This document shows positions 11,768 through 24,649 of a DNA stretch of 64,000 nt, piece by piece. Under the pieces are notes generated by a model. It did not search any database. It saw only the letters and a program-made list of their open reading frames with translations, and had not been told where the DNA came from. The position numbers and the translations under genes were made by a program. Where the stretch lies: the NCBI GenBank assembly GCA_030142905.1, contig JASJOG010000110.1, positions 62,001 through 126,000 of the forward strand, in the 5' to 3' direction. Source of the DNA: Heliopora coerulea. Taxonomy: Eukaryota; Cnidaria; Anthozoa; Scleralcyonacea; Helioporidae. How positions within the stretch are numbered: position 1 is the first letter of the stretch; each line of letters opens with the position of its first letter.

Positions 11768-13666
11768 TGTTTTATGATGTTTGTGTGGAAAAGAACATTT
11801 TAGAAGGTTTGGCAAAGTTTGGCATTTCTATTAGTTTTGAACCACTTCTAATCATAGTTATGTCTTTTAGGCGTAATAAGGCTTAATTGTGCAATTTCTA
11901 AACATGGTCATATTTTCCTTAGTACTGTTCCAATCAATAAACTAATGCTTTTATTCTCTTCTCTGAATCGAAAAGATCATTTTAGAAGCATTAGCGAGGT
12001 TTGGCAAAGTTCGACAAATGCAACTAACTGATGCCACCACTGCTTCACTCTTCGTCTAAGTAATCGTCTTATTTCGACGAGATAAGGCGTTTTTAACGAG
12101 TTGAAGAAATTTTCACAGCAACTTGTCGAATCCAACAAATTCGATTTGTTTTATGATGTTTGTGTGGAAAAGAACATTTTAGAATGTTTGGCAAAGTTTG
12201 GCACACCTATTAGGTTTTGAACCACTTCTAATCATAGTTATGTCTTTTAGGCGTAATAAAGCATAATTGTGCAATTTCTAAACATGGCCATATTTTCCTT
12301 AGTACTGTTCCAATCTTTAAACTAATGCTTTTATTCTCTTCTCTGACCCGAAAAGATCATTTTAGAAGCATTAGCGAGGTTTGGCAAAGTTCGACAAATG
12401 CAAGTAACTGATGCCACCACTGCTTCACGCTTCGTCTAAGTAATCGTCTTATCTCGACGAGATAAAGCGTTTTTGACGAGTTGGAGAAATTTTCAAAGCA
12501 ACTCGACGAATCGAACAAATTCGATTTGTTTTATGATGTTTGTGTGGAAAAGAACATTTTAGAAGGTTTGGCAAAGTTTGGCATTTCTATTAGGTTTTGA
12601 ACCACTTCTAAGCATAGTTATGTCTTTTATGCGAAATAAGGCTAAATTGTACAATTTTTAAACATTGCCATGTTTTCCTTAGTACTGTTCCAATCTATAA
12701 ACTAATGCTTTTATTCTCTTCTCTGACCGGAAAAGATCATTTTAGAAGCATTAGGGAGGTTTGGCAAACTTCGACAAATGCAACTAACTGATGCCACCAC
12801 TGCTTCACTCTTCGTCTAAGTAATCGTCTTATCTCAACGAGATAAAGCGTTTTTGACGAGTTGAAGAAATTTTAACAGCAACTCGTCGATTCCAACAAAT
12901 TCGATTTGTTTTATGATGTTTGTGTGGAAAAGAACATTTTAGAAGGTTTGGCAAAGTTTGGCACATCTATTAGGTTTTGAACCACTTCGAAGCATAGTTA
13001 TGTCTTTTAGGCGTAATAAGGATTAATTGTGCAATTTCTAAATATGGCCATATTTTCCTTAGTACTGTTCCAATCTATAAACTAATGCTTTTATTCTTTT
13101 CTCTGACCCGAAAAGATCATTTTTGAAGCATGTGGATGGTTTTGCAAACATCGACAAATTCAAATAACTGATGCCACCACTGCTTCACTCTTCGTCTAAG
13201 TAATCGTCTTATCTCGACGAGATAAAGCGTTTTTGACGAGTTGGAGAAATTTTAACAGCAACTCGTCGAATCCAACAAATTCGATTTGTTTTATGATGTT
13301 TGTGTTGAAAAGAACATTTTAGAAGGTTTGGCAAAGTTTTGCACACCTATTTAGTTTTGAACCACTTCTAAGCATAGTTATGGCTTGTAAGGTTAATAAG
13401 GCTTAATAGTGCAATTTCTAAACATGGTCATATTTTCCATAGTACTGTACCAATCTATAAACTAATGCTTTTATTCTCTTCTCTGACCCGAAAAGATCAT
13501 TTTAGAAGCATTAGCGAGGTTTGGTAAACTTCGACAAATGCAACTAACTGATGCCACCACTGCTTCACTCTTCGTCTAAGTAATCGTCTTATCTCGACGA
13601 GATAAAGCGTTTTTGACGAGTTGGAGAAATTTTCACAGCAACTCGTCGAATCCAACAAATTCGATT
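11768..13666 (+). repeat. Five-monomer higher-order unit, distant copy
   Basis: It reproduces the order of the five monomer types seen at 1-1898, including the rare tatgcgaaat monomer, at a constant offset of 11,767 bases (about 31 monomers). The last monomer has the ggcttgtaaggttaataagg version, shared with about 3.13 kb. It retains the third monomer type that the 1.9-3.4 kb copy lacks. Confidence 0.75.
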
Positions 13667-16600
13667 TGTTTTATGATGTTTGTGTGGAAAAGAACATTTT
13701 AGAAGGTTTGGCAAAGTTTGGCACATCTATTAGTTTTGAACCACTTCTAATCATAGTTATGTCTTTTAGGCGTAATAAGGCTTAATTGTGCAATTTCTAA
13801 ACATGATCATATTTTCCTTAGTACTATTCCAATCTATAAACTAATGCTTTTATTCTCTTCTCTGACCCGAAAAGATCATTTTAGAAGCATTTGCGAGGTT
13901 TGGCAAACTTCGACAAAAGGAACTAACTGATGCCACCACTGCTTCACTCTTCGTCTAAGTAATCGTCTTAACTCGACGAGATAAAGCGTTTTTGACGAGT
14001 TGGAGAAATTTTCAAAGCAACTCGATGAATCGAACAAATTCGATTTGTTTTATGATGTTTGTGTGGAAAAGAACATTTTAGAAGGTTTGGCAAAGTTTGG
14101 CACATCTATTAGTTTTGAACCACTTCTAATCATAGTTATGTCTTTTAGGCGTAATAAGGCTTAATTGTGCAATTTCTAAACATGGTCATATTTTCCTTAG
14201 TACTGTTCCAATCAATAAACTAATGCTTTTATTCTCTTCTCTGACCCGAAAAGATCATTTTAGAAGCATTAGCGAGGTTTGGCATAGTTCGACAAATGCA
14301 ACTAACTGATGCCACCACTGCTTCACTCTTCGTCTAAGTAATCGACTTATTTCAACGAGATAAAGCGTTTTGGACTAGTTGAAGAAATTTTCACAGCAAC
14401 TTGTCGAATCCAACAAATTCGATTTGTTTTATGATGTTTGTGTGGAAAAGAACATTTTAGAAGGTTTGGCAAAGTTTGGCACACCTATTTAATTTTGAAC
14501 AACTTCTAAGCATAGTTATGTCTTTTAGGCGTAATAAGGCTTAATTGTGCAATTTCTAAACATGGTCATATTTTCCTTAGTACTGATCCAATCAATAAAC
14601 TAATGCTTTTATTCTCTTCTCTGACCCGAAAAGATCATTTTAGAAGCATTAGCGAGGTTTTGCAAACTTCGACAAATGCAACTAACTGATGCCACCACTG
14701 CTTCACTCTTCGTCTAAGTAATCGTCTTATCTCGACGAGATAAAGCGTTTTTGACGAGTTGGAGAAATTTTCAAAGCAATTCGACGAATCGAACAAATTC
14801 GATTTGTTTTATGATGTTTGTGTGGAAAATAACATTTTAGAAGGTTTGGCAAAGTTTGGCACAACTATTAGGTTTTGAACCACTTCGAAGCATAGTTATG
14901 TCTTTTAGGCGTAATAAGGCTTAATTGTGCAATTTCTAAACATGGCCATATTTTCCTTAGTACTGTTCCAATCTATAAACTAATGCTTTTATTCTCTTCT
15001 CTGACCCGAAAAGATCATTTTAGAAGCATTAGTGAGGTTTGGCAAAGTTCGACAAATGCAACTAACTGATGCCACCACTGTTTCACTCTTCGTCTAAGTA
15101 ATCGTCTTATCTCGACGAGACAAAGCGTTTTTGACGAGTTGAAGAAATTTTCACAGCAACTCGTCGAATCCAACAAATTCGATTTGTTTTATGATGTTTG
15201 TGTGGAAAAGAACATTTTAGAAGGTTTGGCAATGTTTGGCACATCTATTAGGTTTTGAACCACTTCTAATCATAGTTATGTCTTTTAGGCGTAATAAGGC
15301 TTAATTGTGCAATTTCTAAACATGGCCATTTTTTCCTTAGTACTGTTCCGATCTATAAACTAAAGCTTTTATTCTCTTTTCTGACCCGAAAAGATCATTT
15401 TAGAAGCTTTAGCGAGGTTTGAGAAACTTCGACAATTGCAACTAACTGATGCCACCACTGCTTCACTCTTCGTCTAAGTAATCGTCTTATCTCGACGAGA
15501 TAAAGCGTTTTTGATGAGTAGGCGAAATTTTCAAAGCAACTCGACGAATCGAACAAATTCGATTTGTTTTATGATGTTTGTGTGGAAAATAACATTTTAG
15601 AAGGTTTGGCAAAGTTTGGCACATCTATTAGTTTTGAACCACTTCGAAGCATAGTTATGTCTTTTAGGCGTAATAAGGCTTAATTGTGCAATTTCTAAAC
15701 ATGGTCATATTTTCCTTAGTACTGTTCCAATCTATAAACTAATGCTTTTATTCTCTTCTCAGACCCGAAAAGATCATTTTAGAGGCATTAGCGAGGTTTG
15801 GCAAACTTCGACAAATGCAACTAACTGATGCCACCACTGCTTCACTCTTCGTCTAAGTAATCATCTAATCTCCACGAGATAAAGCGTTTTTGACGAGTTG
15901 GAGAAATTTTCAAAGCAATTCGACGAATCGAAGAAATTCGATTTGTTTTATGATGTTTGTGTGGGAAAGAACATTTTAGAATGTTTGGCAAAGTTTGGAA
16001 CATCTATTAGTTTTGAACCACTTCTAAGCATAGTTATGTCTTTTAGGAGTAATAAGGCTTAATTGTGCAAATTCTAAACATGGTCATATTTTCCTTAGTA
16101 CTGTTCCAATCTATAAACTAATGCTTTTATTCTCTTCTCTGACCCGAAAAAAAACATTTTAAAAGCATTAGCGAGGTTTGGCAAAGTTCGACAAATGCAA
16201 CTAACTGATGCCACCACTGGTTCACTCTTCGTCTAAGTAATCGTCTTATCTCGACGAGATAAAGCGTTTTTGACGAGTTGAAGAAATTTTCACAGCAACT
16301 TGTCGAATCCAACAAATTCGATTTGTTTTATGATGTTTGTGTGGAAAAGAACATTTTAGAAGGTTTGGCAAAGTTTGGCACATCTATTAGGTTTTGAACC
16401 ACTTCTAATCATAGTTATATCTTTTAGGTGTAATAAGGCTTAATTGTGCAATTTCTAAACATGGTCATATTTTCCTTAGTACTGTTCCAATCTATAAATT
16501 AATGCTTTTATTCTCTTCTCTGACCCGAAAAGATCATTTTAGAAGCATTAGCGAGGTTTGGCAAAGTTCGACAAATGCAACTAACTAATGCCACCACTGC

Positions 16601-18220
16601 TTAACTCATCGTCTAAGTAAACTCTTATCTTGATGAGATAAACAGTTTTTGACGATTGGAGAAATTTTCACAGCAGCTCATCGAATCCATCAAATTCGAT
16701 TTCTTTTATGATGTTTGTGTGGAAAAGAACATTTTAGAAGGTTTGGCAAAGTTTGGCACATCTATTGGGTTTTGAACAACTTCGAAGCATAGTTATGTCT
16801 TTTCGGCGTAATAAGGCTTAATTGTGCAATTTCTAAACATGGTCATATTTTCCTTAGTACTGTTCCAATCAATAAACTAATGCCTTTATTCTCTTTTCCG
16901 ACCCGAAAAGATCTTTTTAGAAGCATTAGCGAGGTTTGGCAAACTTCGACAAATGCAAATAACTGATGCCACCACTGCTTCACTCTTCGTATAAGTAATC
17001 GTCTTATCTCGACGAGATAAAGCGTTTTTGACGAGTTGGAGAAATTTTCAAAGCAACTCGACGAATCTAACAAATTCTATTTGTTTTATGATGTTTGTGT
17101 GGAAAAGAACATTTTAGAAGGTTTGGCAAAGTTTGGCACACCTATTTAATTTTGAACCACTTCGAAGCATAGTTATGTCTTTTAGGCGTAATAAGGCTTA
17201 ATTGTGCAATTTCTAAACGTGGCCATATTTTCCTTAGTACTGTTCCAATCTATAAACTAAAGCTTTTATTCTCTTCTCTGACCTGAAACGATCATTTTTG
17301 AAGCATTAGCGAGGTTTGGCAAAGTTCGACAAATGCAACTAACTGACGCCACCACTGCTTCACTCTTCGTCTAAGTAATCGTCTTATCTCGACGAGATAA
17401 AGCGTTTTGGACTAGTTGAAGAAATTTTCACAGCAAGTCGTCGAATCGAGCAAATTCGATTTGTTTTATGATGTTTATGTGGAAAAGAAAATTTTCGAAG
17501 GTTTGGCAAAGTTTGGCAAACCCATTTAGTTTTTAACCACTTCTAAGCATAGTATGGCTTCTAAGCGTAATAAGGCTTAATTGTGCAATTTCTAAACATG
17601 GCCATATTTTCCTTAGTACTGGTCTAATCTATAAACTAATGCTTTTAATCTCTTCTCTGACCCGAAAAGATCATTTTAGAAATATTAGCGAGGTTTGGCA
17701 AAGTTCGACAAATGCAACTAACTGATGCCACCACTGCTTAACTCATCGTCTAAGTAAACGTTTTATCTTGACGAGATAAAGCGTTTTTGATGAGTTGGAG
17801 AAATTTTCAAAGCAACTCGACGAATCTAACAAATTCGATTTGTTTTATGATGTGTGTGTGGAAAATAACAATTTAGAAGGTTTGGCAAAGTTTGGCACAT
17901 CTATTAGGTTTTGAACAAATTCTAAGCATAGTTATGTCTTTTAGGAGTAATAAGGCTTAATTGTGCAATTCCTAAACATGGTCATATTTTCCTTAGTACT
18001 GTTCCAATCTATAAACTAAAGCTTTTATTCTCTTCTCTGACCTGAAACGATCATTTTAGAAGCATTAGCGAGTTTTGGCAAACTTCGACAAATGCAACTA
18101 ACTGATGCCACCACTGCTTCACTCTTCGTCTAAGTAATCGTCTTATCTCGACGAGATAAAGCGTTTTTGACGAGTTGGAGAAATTTTCACAGTAACTCGT
18201 CGAATCCAACAAATTCGATT
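13667..18220 (+). repeat. Mixed satellite monomers
   Basis: About 12 monomers of mixed type with many private changes, for example gataaacagtttttgacgat near 16.63 kb and a one-base loss in catagtatggc near 17.55 kb. No regular higher-order period was found by eye except the similarity of 14.1-14.4 kb to 3.5-3.8 kb. No genes are seen. Confidence 0.75.
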
Positions 18221-20118
18221 TGTTTTATTATGTTTGTGTGGAAAAGAACATTTTAGAAGGTTTGGCAAAGTTTGGCACATCTATTAGTTTTTGAACCACT
18301 TCGAAGCATAGTTATGTCTTTTAGGTTTAATAAGGCTTAATTGTGCAATTTCTAAACATGGCCATATTTTCTTTGGTACTGTTCCAATCAATAAACTAAA
18401 GCTTTTATTCTCTTCTCTGACCCCAACAGATCATTTTAAAAGCATATGCGAGGTTTGGCAAAGTTTGACAAATGCAACTAACTGATGCCACCACTGCTTC
18501 ACTCTTCGTCTAAGTAATCGTCTTATCTCGACGAGACAAAGCGTTTTTGACGAGTTGAAGAAATTTTCACAGCAACTTATCGAATCCAACAAATTCGATT
18601 TGTTTTATGATGTTTGTGTGGAAAAGAACATTTTAGAAGGTTTGGCAAAGTTGGCACACCTATTAGGTTTTGAACCACTTCTAATCATAGTTATGTCTTT
18701 TAGGGGTAATAAGGCTTAATTGTGCAATTTCTAAACATGGTCATATTTTCCTTAGTACTGTTCCAATCTATAAACTAATGCTTTTATTCTCTTCTCTGAC
18801 CCGAAAAGATCATTTTAGAGGCATTAGCGAGGTTTGGCAAACTTCGACAAATGCAACTAACTGATGCCACCACTGCTTCACTATACGTCTAAGTAATCGT
18901 ATTATCTCGACGAGATAAAGCGTTTTTGACGAGTTGGAGAAATTTTCAAAGCAACTCGACGAATCTAACAAATTCGATTTGTTTTATGATGTTTGTGTGG
19001 AAAAGAACATTTTAGAAGGTTTGGCAAAGTTTGGCACATCTATTAGGTTTTGAACCACTTTGAAGCATAGTTATGTCTTTTAGGCGTAATAAGGCTTAAT
19101 TGTGCAATTTCTAAACAAGGCCATATTTTCTTTGGTACTGTTCCAATCAATAAACTAATGCTATTATTCTCTTCTCTGACCCCAACAGATCATTTTAAAA
19201 GCATATGCGAGGTTTGGCCAAGTTTGACAAATGCAACTAACTGATACCACCACTGCTTCACTCTTCGTCTAAGTAATCGTCTTATCTCGACGAGACAAAG
19301 CGTTTTTGACGAGTTGAAGAAATTTTCACAGCAACTTGTCGAATCCAACAAATTCGATTAGTTTTATGATGTTTGTGTGGAAAAGAACATTTTAGAAGGT
19401 TTGGCAAAGTTGGCACACCTATTAGGTTTTGAACCACTTCTAATCATAGTTATGTCTTTTAGGCGTAATAAGGCTTAATTGTGCAATTTCTAAACATGGT
19501 CATAATTTCCTTAGTACTGTTCCAATCTATAAACTAATGCTTTTATTCTCTTCTCTGACCCGAAAAGATCATTTTAGAGGCATTAGCGAGGTTTGGCAAA
19601 GTTCGACAAATGCAACTAACTGATGCCACCACTGCTTCACTATACGTCTATGTAATCGTATTATCTCGACGAGATAAAGCGTTTTTGACGAGTTGGAGAA
19701 ATTTTCAAAGCAACTCGATGAATCTAACAAATTCGATTTGTTTTATGATGTTTGTGTGGAAAAGAACATTTTAGAAGGTTTGGCAAAGTTTGGCACATCT
19801 ATTAGGTTTTGAACCACTTCTAAGCATAGTTATGTCTTTTAGGCGTAATAAGGCTTAATTGTGCAATTTCTAAACATGGCCATATTTTCTTTGGTACTGT
19901 TCCAATCAATAAACTAATGCTTTTATTCTCTTCTCTGACCCGAACAGATCATTTTAAAAGCATATGCGAGGTTTGGCAAACTTCGACAAATGCAACTAAC
20001 TGATGCCACCACTGCTTCACTCTTCGTCTAAATAATCGTCTTATCTCGACGAGACAAAGCGTTTTTGACGAGTTGAAGAAATTTTCACAGCAACTTGTCG
20101 AATCCAACAAATTCGATT
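18221..20118 (+). repeat. Two-monomer higher-order repeat, period 759 bp, 2.5 copies
   Basis: The landmark ctttggtactgttccaatc occurs at 18371, 19130 and 19889, exactly 759 bases apart, together with cagatcattttaaaagca and catatgcgagg. The alternate monomer has the short form aagttggcacacc at about 18.64 and 19.40 kb. Units run 18221-18979 and 18980-19738, then a half unit to 20118. Confidence 0.85.
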
Positions 20119-21568
20119 TGTTTTATGATGTTTGTGTGGAAAAGAACATTTTAGAAGGTTTGGCAAAGTTTGGGACATCTATTAGGTTTTGAACCACTTC
20201 GAAGCATAGTTATGTCTTTTAGGCGTAATAAGGCTTAATTGTGCAATTTCTAAACATGGTCATATTTTTCTTAGTACTGTTCCAATCAATAAACTAATGC
20301 TTTTATTCTCTTCTCTGACACGAAAAGATCATTTTAAAAGCATTAGCGAGGTTTGGCAAAGTTCGACAAATGCAACTAACTGATGCCACCACTGCTTCAC
20401 TCTTCGTCTAAGTAATCGTCTTTTCTCGACGAGATAAAGCGTTTTTGACGAGTTGAAGAAATTTTCAAAGAAACTTGTCGAATCCAACAAATTCGATTTG
20501 TTATATGATGTTTGTGTGGAAAAGAACATTTTAGAAGGTTTGGCAAAGTTTGGATTTTCTATTAGGTTTTGAACCACTTCGAAGCATAGTTATGTCTTTT
20601 AGGCGTAATAAGGCTTAATTGTGCAATTTCTAAACATGGCCATATTTTCCTTAGTACTGTTCCAATCAATAAACTAATGCTTTTATTCTCTTCTCTGACC
20701 CGAAAAGATCATTTTAGAAGCATTAGCGAGGTTTGGCAAACATTCGAGAAATGCAGCTAACTAATTCAACCACTGTTTCACTCTTCTTCTAAGTAATCGT
20801 CTTATCTCGACGAGACAAAGCGTTTTTGACGAGTTGGAGAAATTTTCACAGCAACTCGTCGAATCCAACAAATTCGATTTGTTTTATTATGTTTGTGTGG
20901 AAAAGAACATTTTAGAAGGTTTGGAAAAGTTTGGCACATCTATTAGGTTTTGAACCACTTCGAAGCATAGTTATGGCTTCTAAGCGTAATAAGGCTTAAT
21001 TGTGCAATTTCTAAACATGGTCATATTTTCCTTAGTACTGTTCCAATAAATAAACAATTGCTTTTATTCTCTTCTCTGACCAGTAAAGATCATTTTAGAA
21101 GCATTAGCGAGGTTTGGCAATCATTCGACAAATGCAACTAACTGATGCTACCACTGCTTCACTATTCGTCAAAGTAATCGTCTTATCTCGACGAGATAAA
21201 GCGTTTTTGACGAGTTGGAGAAATTTTCAAAGAAACCTGTCGAATCCAACAAATTCGATTTGTTTTATGATGTTTGTGTGGAAAAGAACATTTTAGAAGG
21301 TTTGGCAAAGTTTGGCATATCTATTGGGTTTTGAACCACTTCGAAGCATAGTTATGTCTTTTAGGCGTAATAAGGCTTAATTGTGCAATTTCTAAACATG
21401 GCCATATTTTCCTTAGTACTGTTTCAATCTATAAACTATTGCTTTTATTCTCTTCTCTGACCCGAAAAGATCAATTTAGAAGCATTAGCGAGGTTTTGCA
21501 AACTTCTACAAATGCAACTAACTGATTGCACCACTGCTTCACTCTTCGTCTAAGTAATCGTCTTATCG
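20119..21568 (+). repeat. Mixed satellite monomers before the 3.05 kb duplication
   Basis: Four monomers. One contains the first appearance of the acattcgagaaatgcagc variant (about 20.74 kb) that is expanded in the following block. A plus-strand open frame near 21.1-21.3 kb is only this satellite read in another frame. Confidence 0.75.
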
Positions 21569-21640
21569 CGACGAGATAAAGCGTTTTTGACGAGTTGAAG
21601 AAATTTTCACAGCAACTTGTCGAAACAAACAAATTCGATT

Positions 21641-22782
21641 TGTTTTATTATGTTTGTGTGGAAAAGAACATATTAGAAGGTTTTGCAAAGTTTGGCACAC
21701 CTATTAGGTTTTGAACCACTTCTAATCATAGTTATGTCTTTTAGGCGTAATAAGGCTTAATTGTGCAATTTCTAAACATGGCCATATTTTCCTTAGTACT
21801 GCTCCAATCAATAAAGTAATGCTTTTATTCTCTTCTCTGACCCGAAAAGATCATTTTAGAAGCATTACCGAGGTTTGGCAAACATTCGAGAATTGCAGCT
21901 AACTAATTCAACCACTGCTTCACTCTTCGTCTAAGTAATCGTCTTATCTCGACGAGACAAAGAGTTTTTGACGAGTTGAAGAAATTTTCACAGCAACTTG
22001 TCGAAACAAACAAATTCGATTTGTTTTATGATGTTTGTGTGGAAAAGAACATATTAGAAGGTTTTGCAAAGTTTGGCAAACCTATTAGGTTTTGAACCAC
22101 TTCTAATCATAGTTATGTCTTTTAGGCGTAATAAGGCTTAATTGTGCAATTTCTAAACATGGCCATATTTTCCTTAGTACTGCTCCAATCAATAAAGTAA
22201 TGCTTTTATTCTCTTCTCTGACCCGAAAAGATCATTTTAGAAGCATTACCGAGGTTTGGCAAACATTCGAGAAATGCAGCTAACTAATTCAACCACTCCT
22301 TCACTCTTCGTCTAAGTAATCGTCTTATCTCGACGAGACCAAGAGTTTTTGACGAGTTGAAGAAATTTTCACAGCAACTTGTCGAATCCAACAAATTCGA
22401 TTTGTTTTATGATGTTTGTGTGGAAAAGAACATTTTAGAAGGTTTGGCAAAGTTTGGCCCACCTATTAGGTTTTGAACCACTTCTAATCATAGTTATGTT
22501 TTTAGGCGTAATAAGGCTTAATTGTGCAATTTCTAAACATGGCCATATTTTCCTTAGTACTGCTCCAATCAATAAAGTAATGCTTTTATTCTCTTCTCTG
22601 ACCCGAAAAGATCATTTTAGAAGTATTACCGAGGTTTGGCAAACATTCGAGAAATGCAGCTAACTAATTCAACCACTGCTTCACTCTTCGTCTAAGTAAT
22701 CGTCTTATCTCGACGAGACAAAGAGTTTTTGACGAGTTGAAGAAATTTTCACAGCAACTTGTCGAATCCAACAAATTCGATT
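21641..22782 (+). repeat. Three near-identical adjacent monomers
   Basis: Monomers 21641-22021, 22022-22402 and 22403-22782 all carry gctccaatcaataaagtaat, accgaggtttggc and the acattcgaga plus gcagctaactaattcaacc variant. Only scattered differences separate them. This is a local single-monomer amplification nested in the eight-monomer unit, and it must predate the duplication because both copies have it. Confidence 0.85.
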
Positions 22783-24340
22783 TGTTTTATGATGTTTGTT
22801 TGGAAAAGAACATTTTAGAAGGTTTGGCAAAGTTTGGCACACCTATTAGGTTTTGAACCACTTCTAATCATAGTTATGTCTTTTAGGCGTAATAAGGCTT
22901 AATTGTGCAATTTCTAAACATGGTCATATTTTCCTTAGTACTGTTCCAATCAATAAACTAAATTTTTATTCTCTTCCCTGTCCCGAAAAGATCATTTTAG
23001 AAGCATTACCGAGGTTTGGCAAAGTTCGACAAATGCAACTAACTGATGCCACCACTGCTTCCCTCTTCGTCTAAGTAATCGTCTTATCTCGACGAGAAAA
23101 AGCGTTTTTGACGAGTTGAAGAAATTTTCACATTAACTTGTCGAATCAAACAAATTCGATTTGTTTTATGATGTTTGTGTGGAAAAGAACATTTTAGAAG
23201 GTTTGGAAAAGTTTGGCACACCTATTAGGTTTTGAACCACTTCTAATCATAGTTATGTCTTTTAGGCGTAATAAGGCTTAATTGTGCAATTTCTAAACAT
23301 GGCCATATTTTCCTTAGTACTGTTCCAATCAATAAACTAATGCTTTTATTCTCTTCTCTGACCCGAAAAGATCATTTTAGAAGCTTTAGCGAGGTTTGGC
23401 AAACATTCGAGAAATGCAGCTAACTAATTCAACCACTGCTTCACTCTTCGTCTAAGTAATCGTATTATCTCGACGAGACAAAGCGTTTTTGACGATTTGG
23501 AGAAATTTTTGCAACAACTTGTCGAATCCAACAAATTCGATTTGTTTTATGATGTTTGTGTGGAAAAGAACATTTTAGAAAGTTTGGAAAAGTTTGGCAC
23601 AACTATTGAGTTTTGAACCACTTCTAAGCATAGTTATGGCTTCTAAGCGTAATAAGGCTTAATTGTGCAATTTCTAAACATGGTCATATTTTCATTAGTA
23701 CTCTTTCAATCTATAAACTAATGCTTTTATTCTCTTCTCTGACCCGAAAAGATCATTTTAGAAGCATTAGCGAGGTTTGGCAATGTTCGACAAATGCAAC
23801 TAACTGATGCCACCACTGCTTCACTCTTCGTCTAAGTAATCGTCTTATCTCGACGAGATAAAGCGTTTTTGACGAGTTGGAGAAATTTTCAAAGCAACTC
23901 GACGAATCAAACAAATTCGATTTGTTTTATGATGTTTGTGTGGAAAAGAACATTTTAGAAGGTTTGGCAAAGTTTGGAACATCTATTGGGTTTTGAACCA
24001 CTTCGAAGCATAGTTATGTATTTTAAGCGTAATAAGGATTAATTGTGCAATTTCTAAACATGACCATATTTTCCTTAGTACATGTCCAATCTATAAACTA
24101 ATGCTTTTATTCTCTTCTTTGACCCGAAAAGATCATTTAAGAAGCATTAGCGAGGTTAGGCAAACTTCGACAAATGCAACTAACTGATGCCACCACTGCT
24201 TCACTCTTCGTCAATGTAATCGTCTTATCTCGACGAGATAAAGCGTTTTTTACGAGTTGAAGAAATTTTCACAGCAACTTGTCGAATCCAACAAATTCGA
24301 TTTGTTTTATGATGTTTGTGTGGAAAAGAACATTTTAGAA

Positions 24341-24370
24341 GGTTTGGCAAAGTTTGGCAAAGTTTGGCAC
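24341..24370 (+). repeat. 10-bp tandem expansion (three units)
   Basis: The usual monomer has two degenerate copies of a 10-base element, ggtttggcaa and agtttggcac. Here an extra agtttggcaa makes three and lengthens the monomer by 10 bases. The same expansion is in the duplicated copy. Confidence 0.9.
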
Positions 24371-24649
24371 ACCTATTAGGTTTTGAACAACTTCTAATCA
24401 TAGTTATGTCTTTTAGGCGTAATAAGGCTTAATTGTGCAATTTCTAAACATGGTCATATTTTCCTTAGTACTATTCCAATCAATAAACTAATGCTTTTAT
24501 TCTATTCTCTGTCCCGAAAAGATAATTTTAAAAGCATTAGCGAGGTTTGGCAAAGTTCGACAAATGCAACTAACTGATGCCACCACTGCTTCACTCTTCG
24601 TCTAAGTAATCGTCTTATCTCGACGAGATAAAGCGTTTTTGACGAGTTG

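Larger units (their letters stand above)
21569..24649 (+). repeat. Eight-monomer higher-order unit, copy 1 (3,053 bp period)
   Basis: Successive landmarks recur 3,052-3,053 bases later: cgaaacaaac, gctccaatc, accgaggtttggc, ctaaatttttattc, tttgcaacaac and the tripled agtttggcaa. The first difference upstream is at 21568 (cgcgacgag versus ctcgacgag). The first downstream is at 24650 (gttgaag versus gttggag). A one-base deletion near 22.50 kb explains the 3,052/3,053 difference. Confidence 0.92.

Noticed and set aside
21114..21296. Plus-strand open frames here and near 22454 and 59960
   Set aside because: Chance openings in satellite copies with small indels. The same stretch is closed in neighbouring monomers, and no protein family features are visible.
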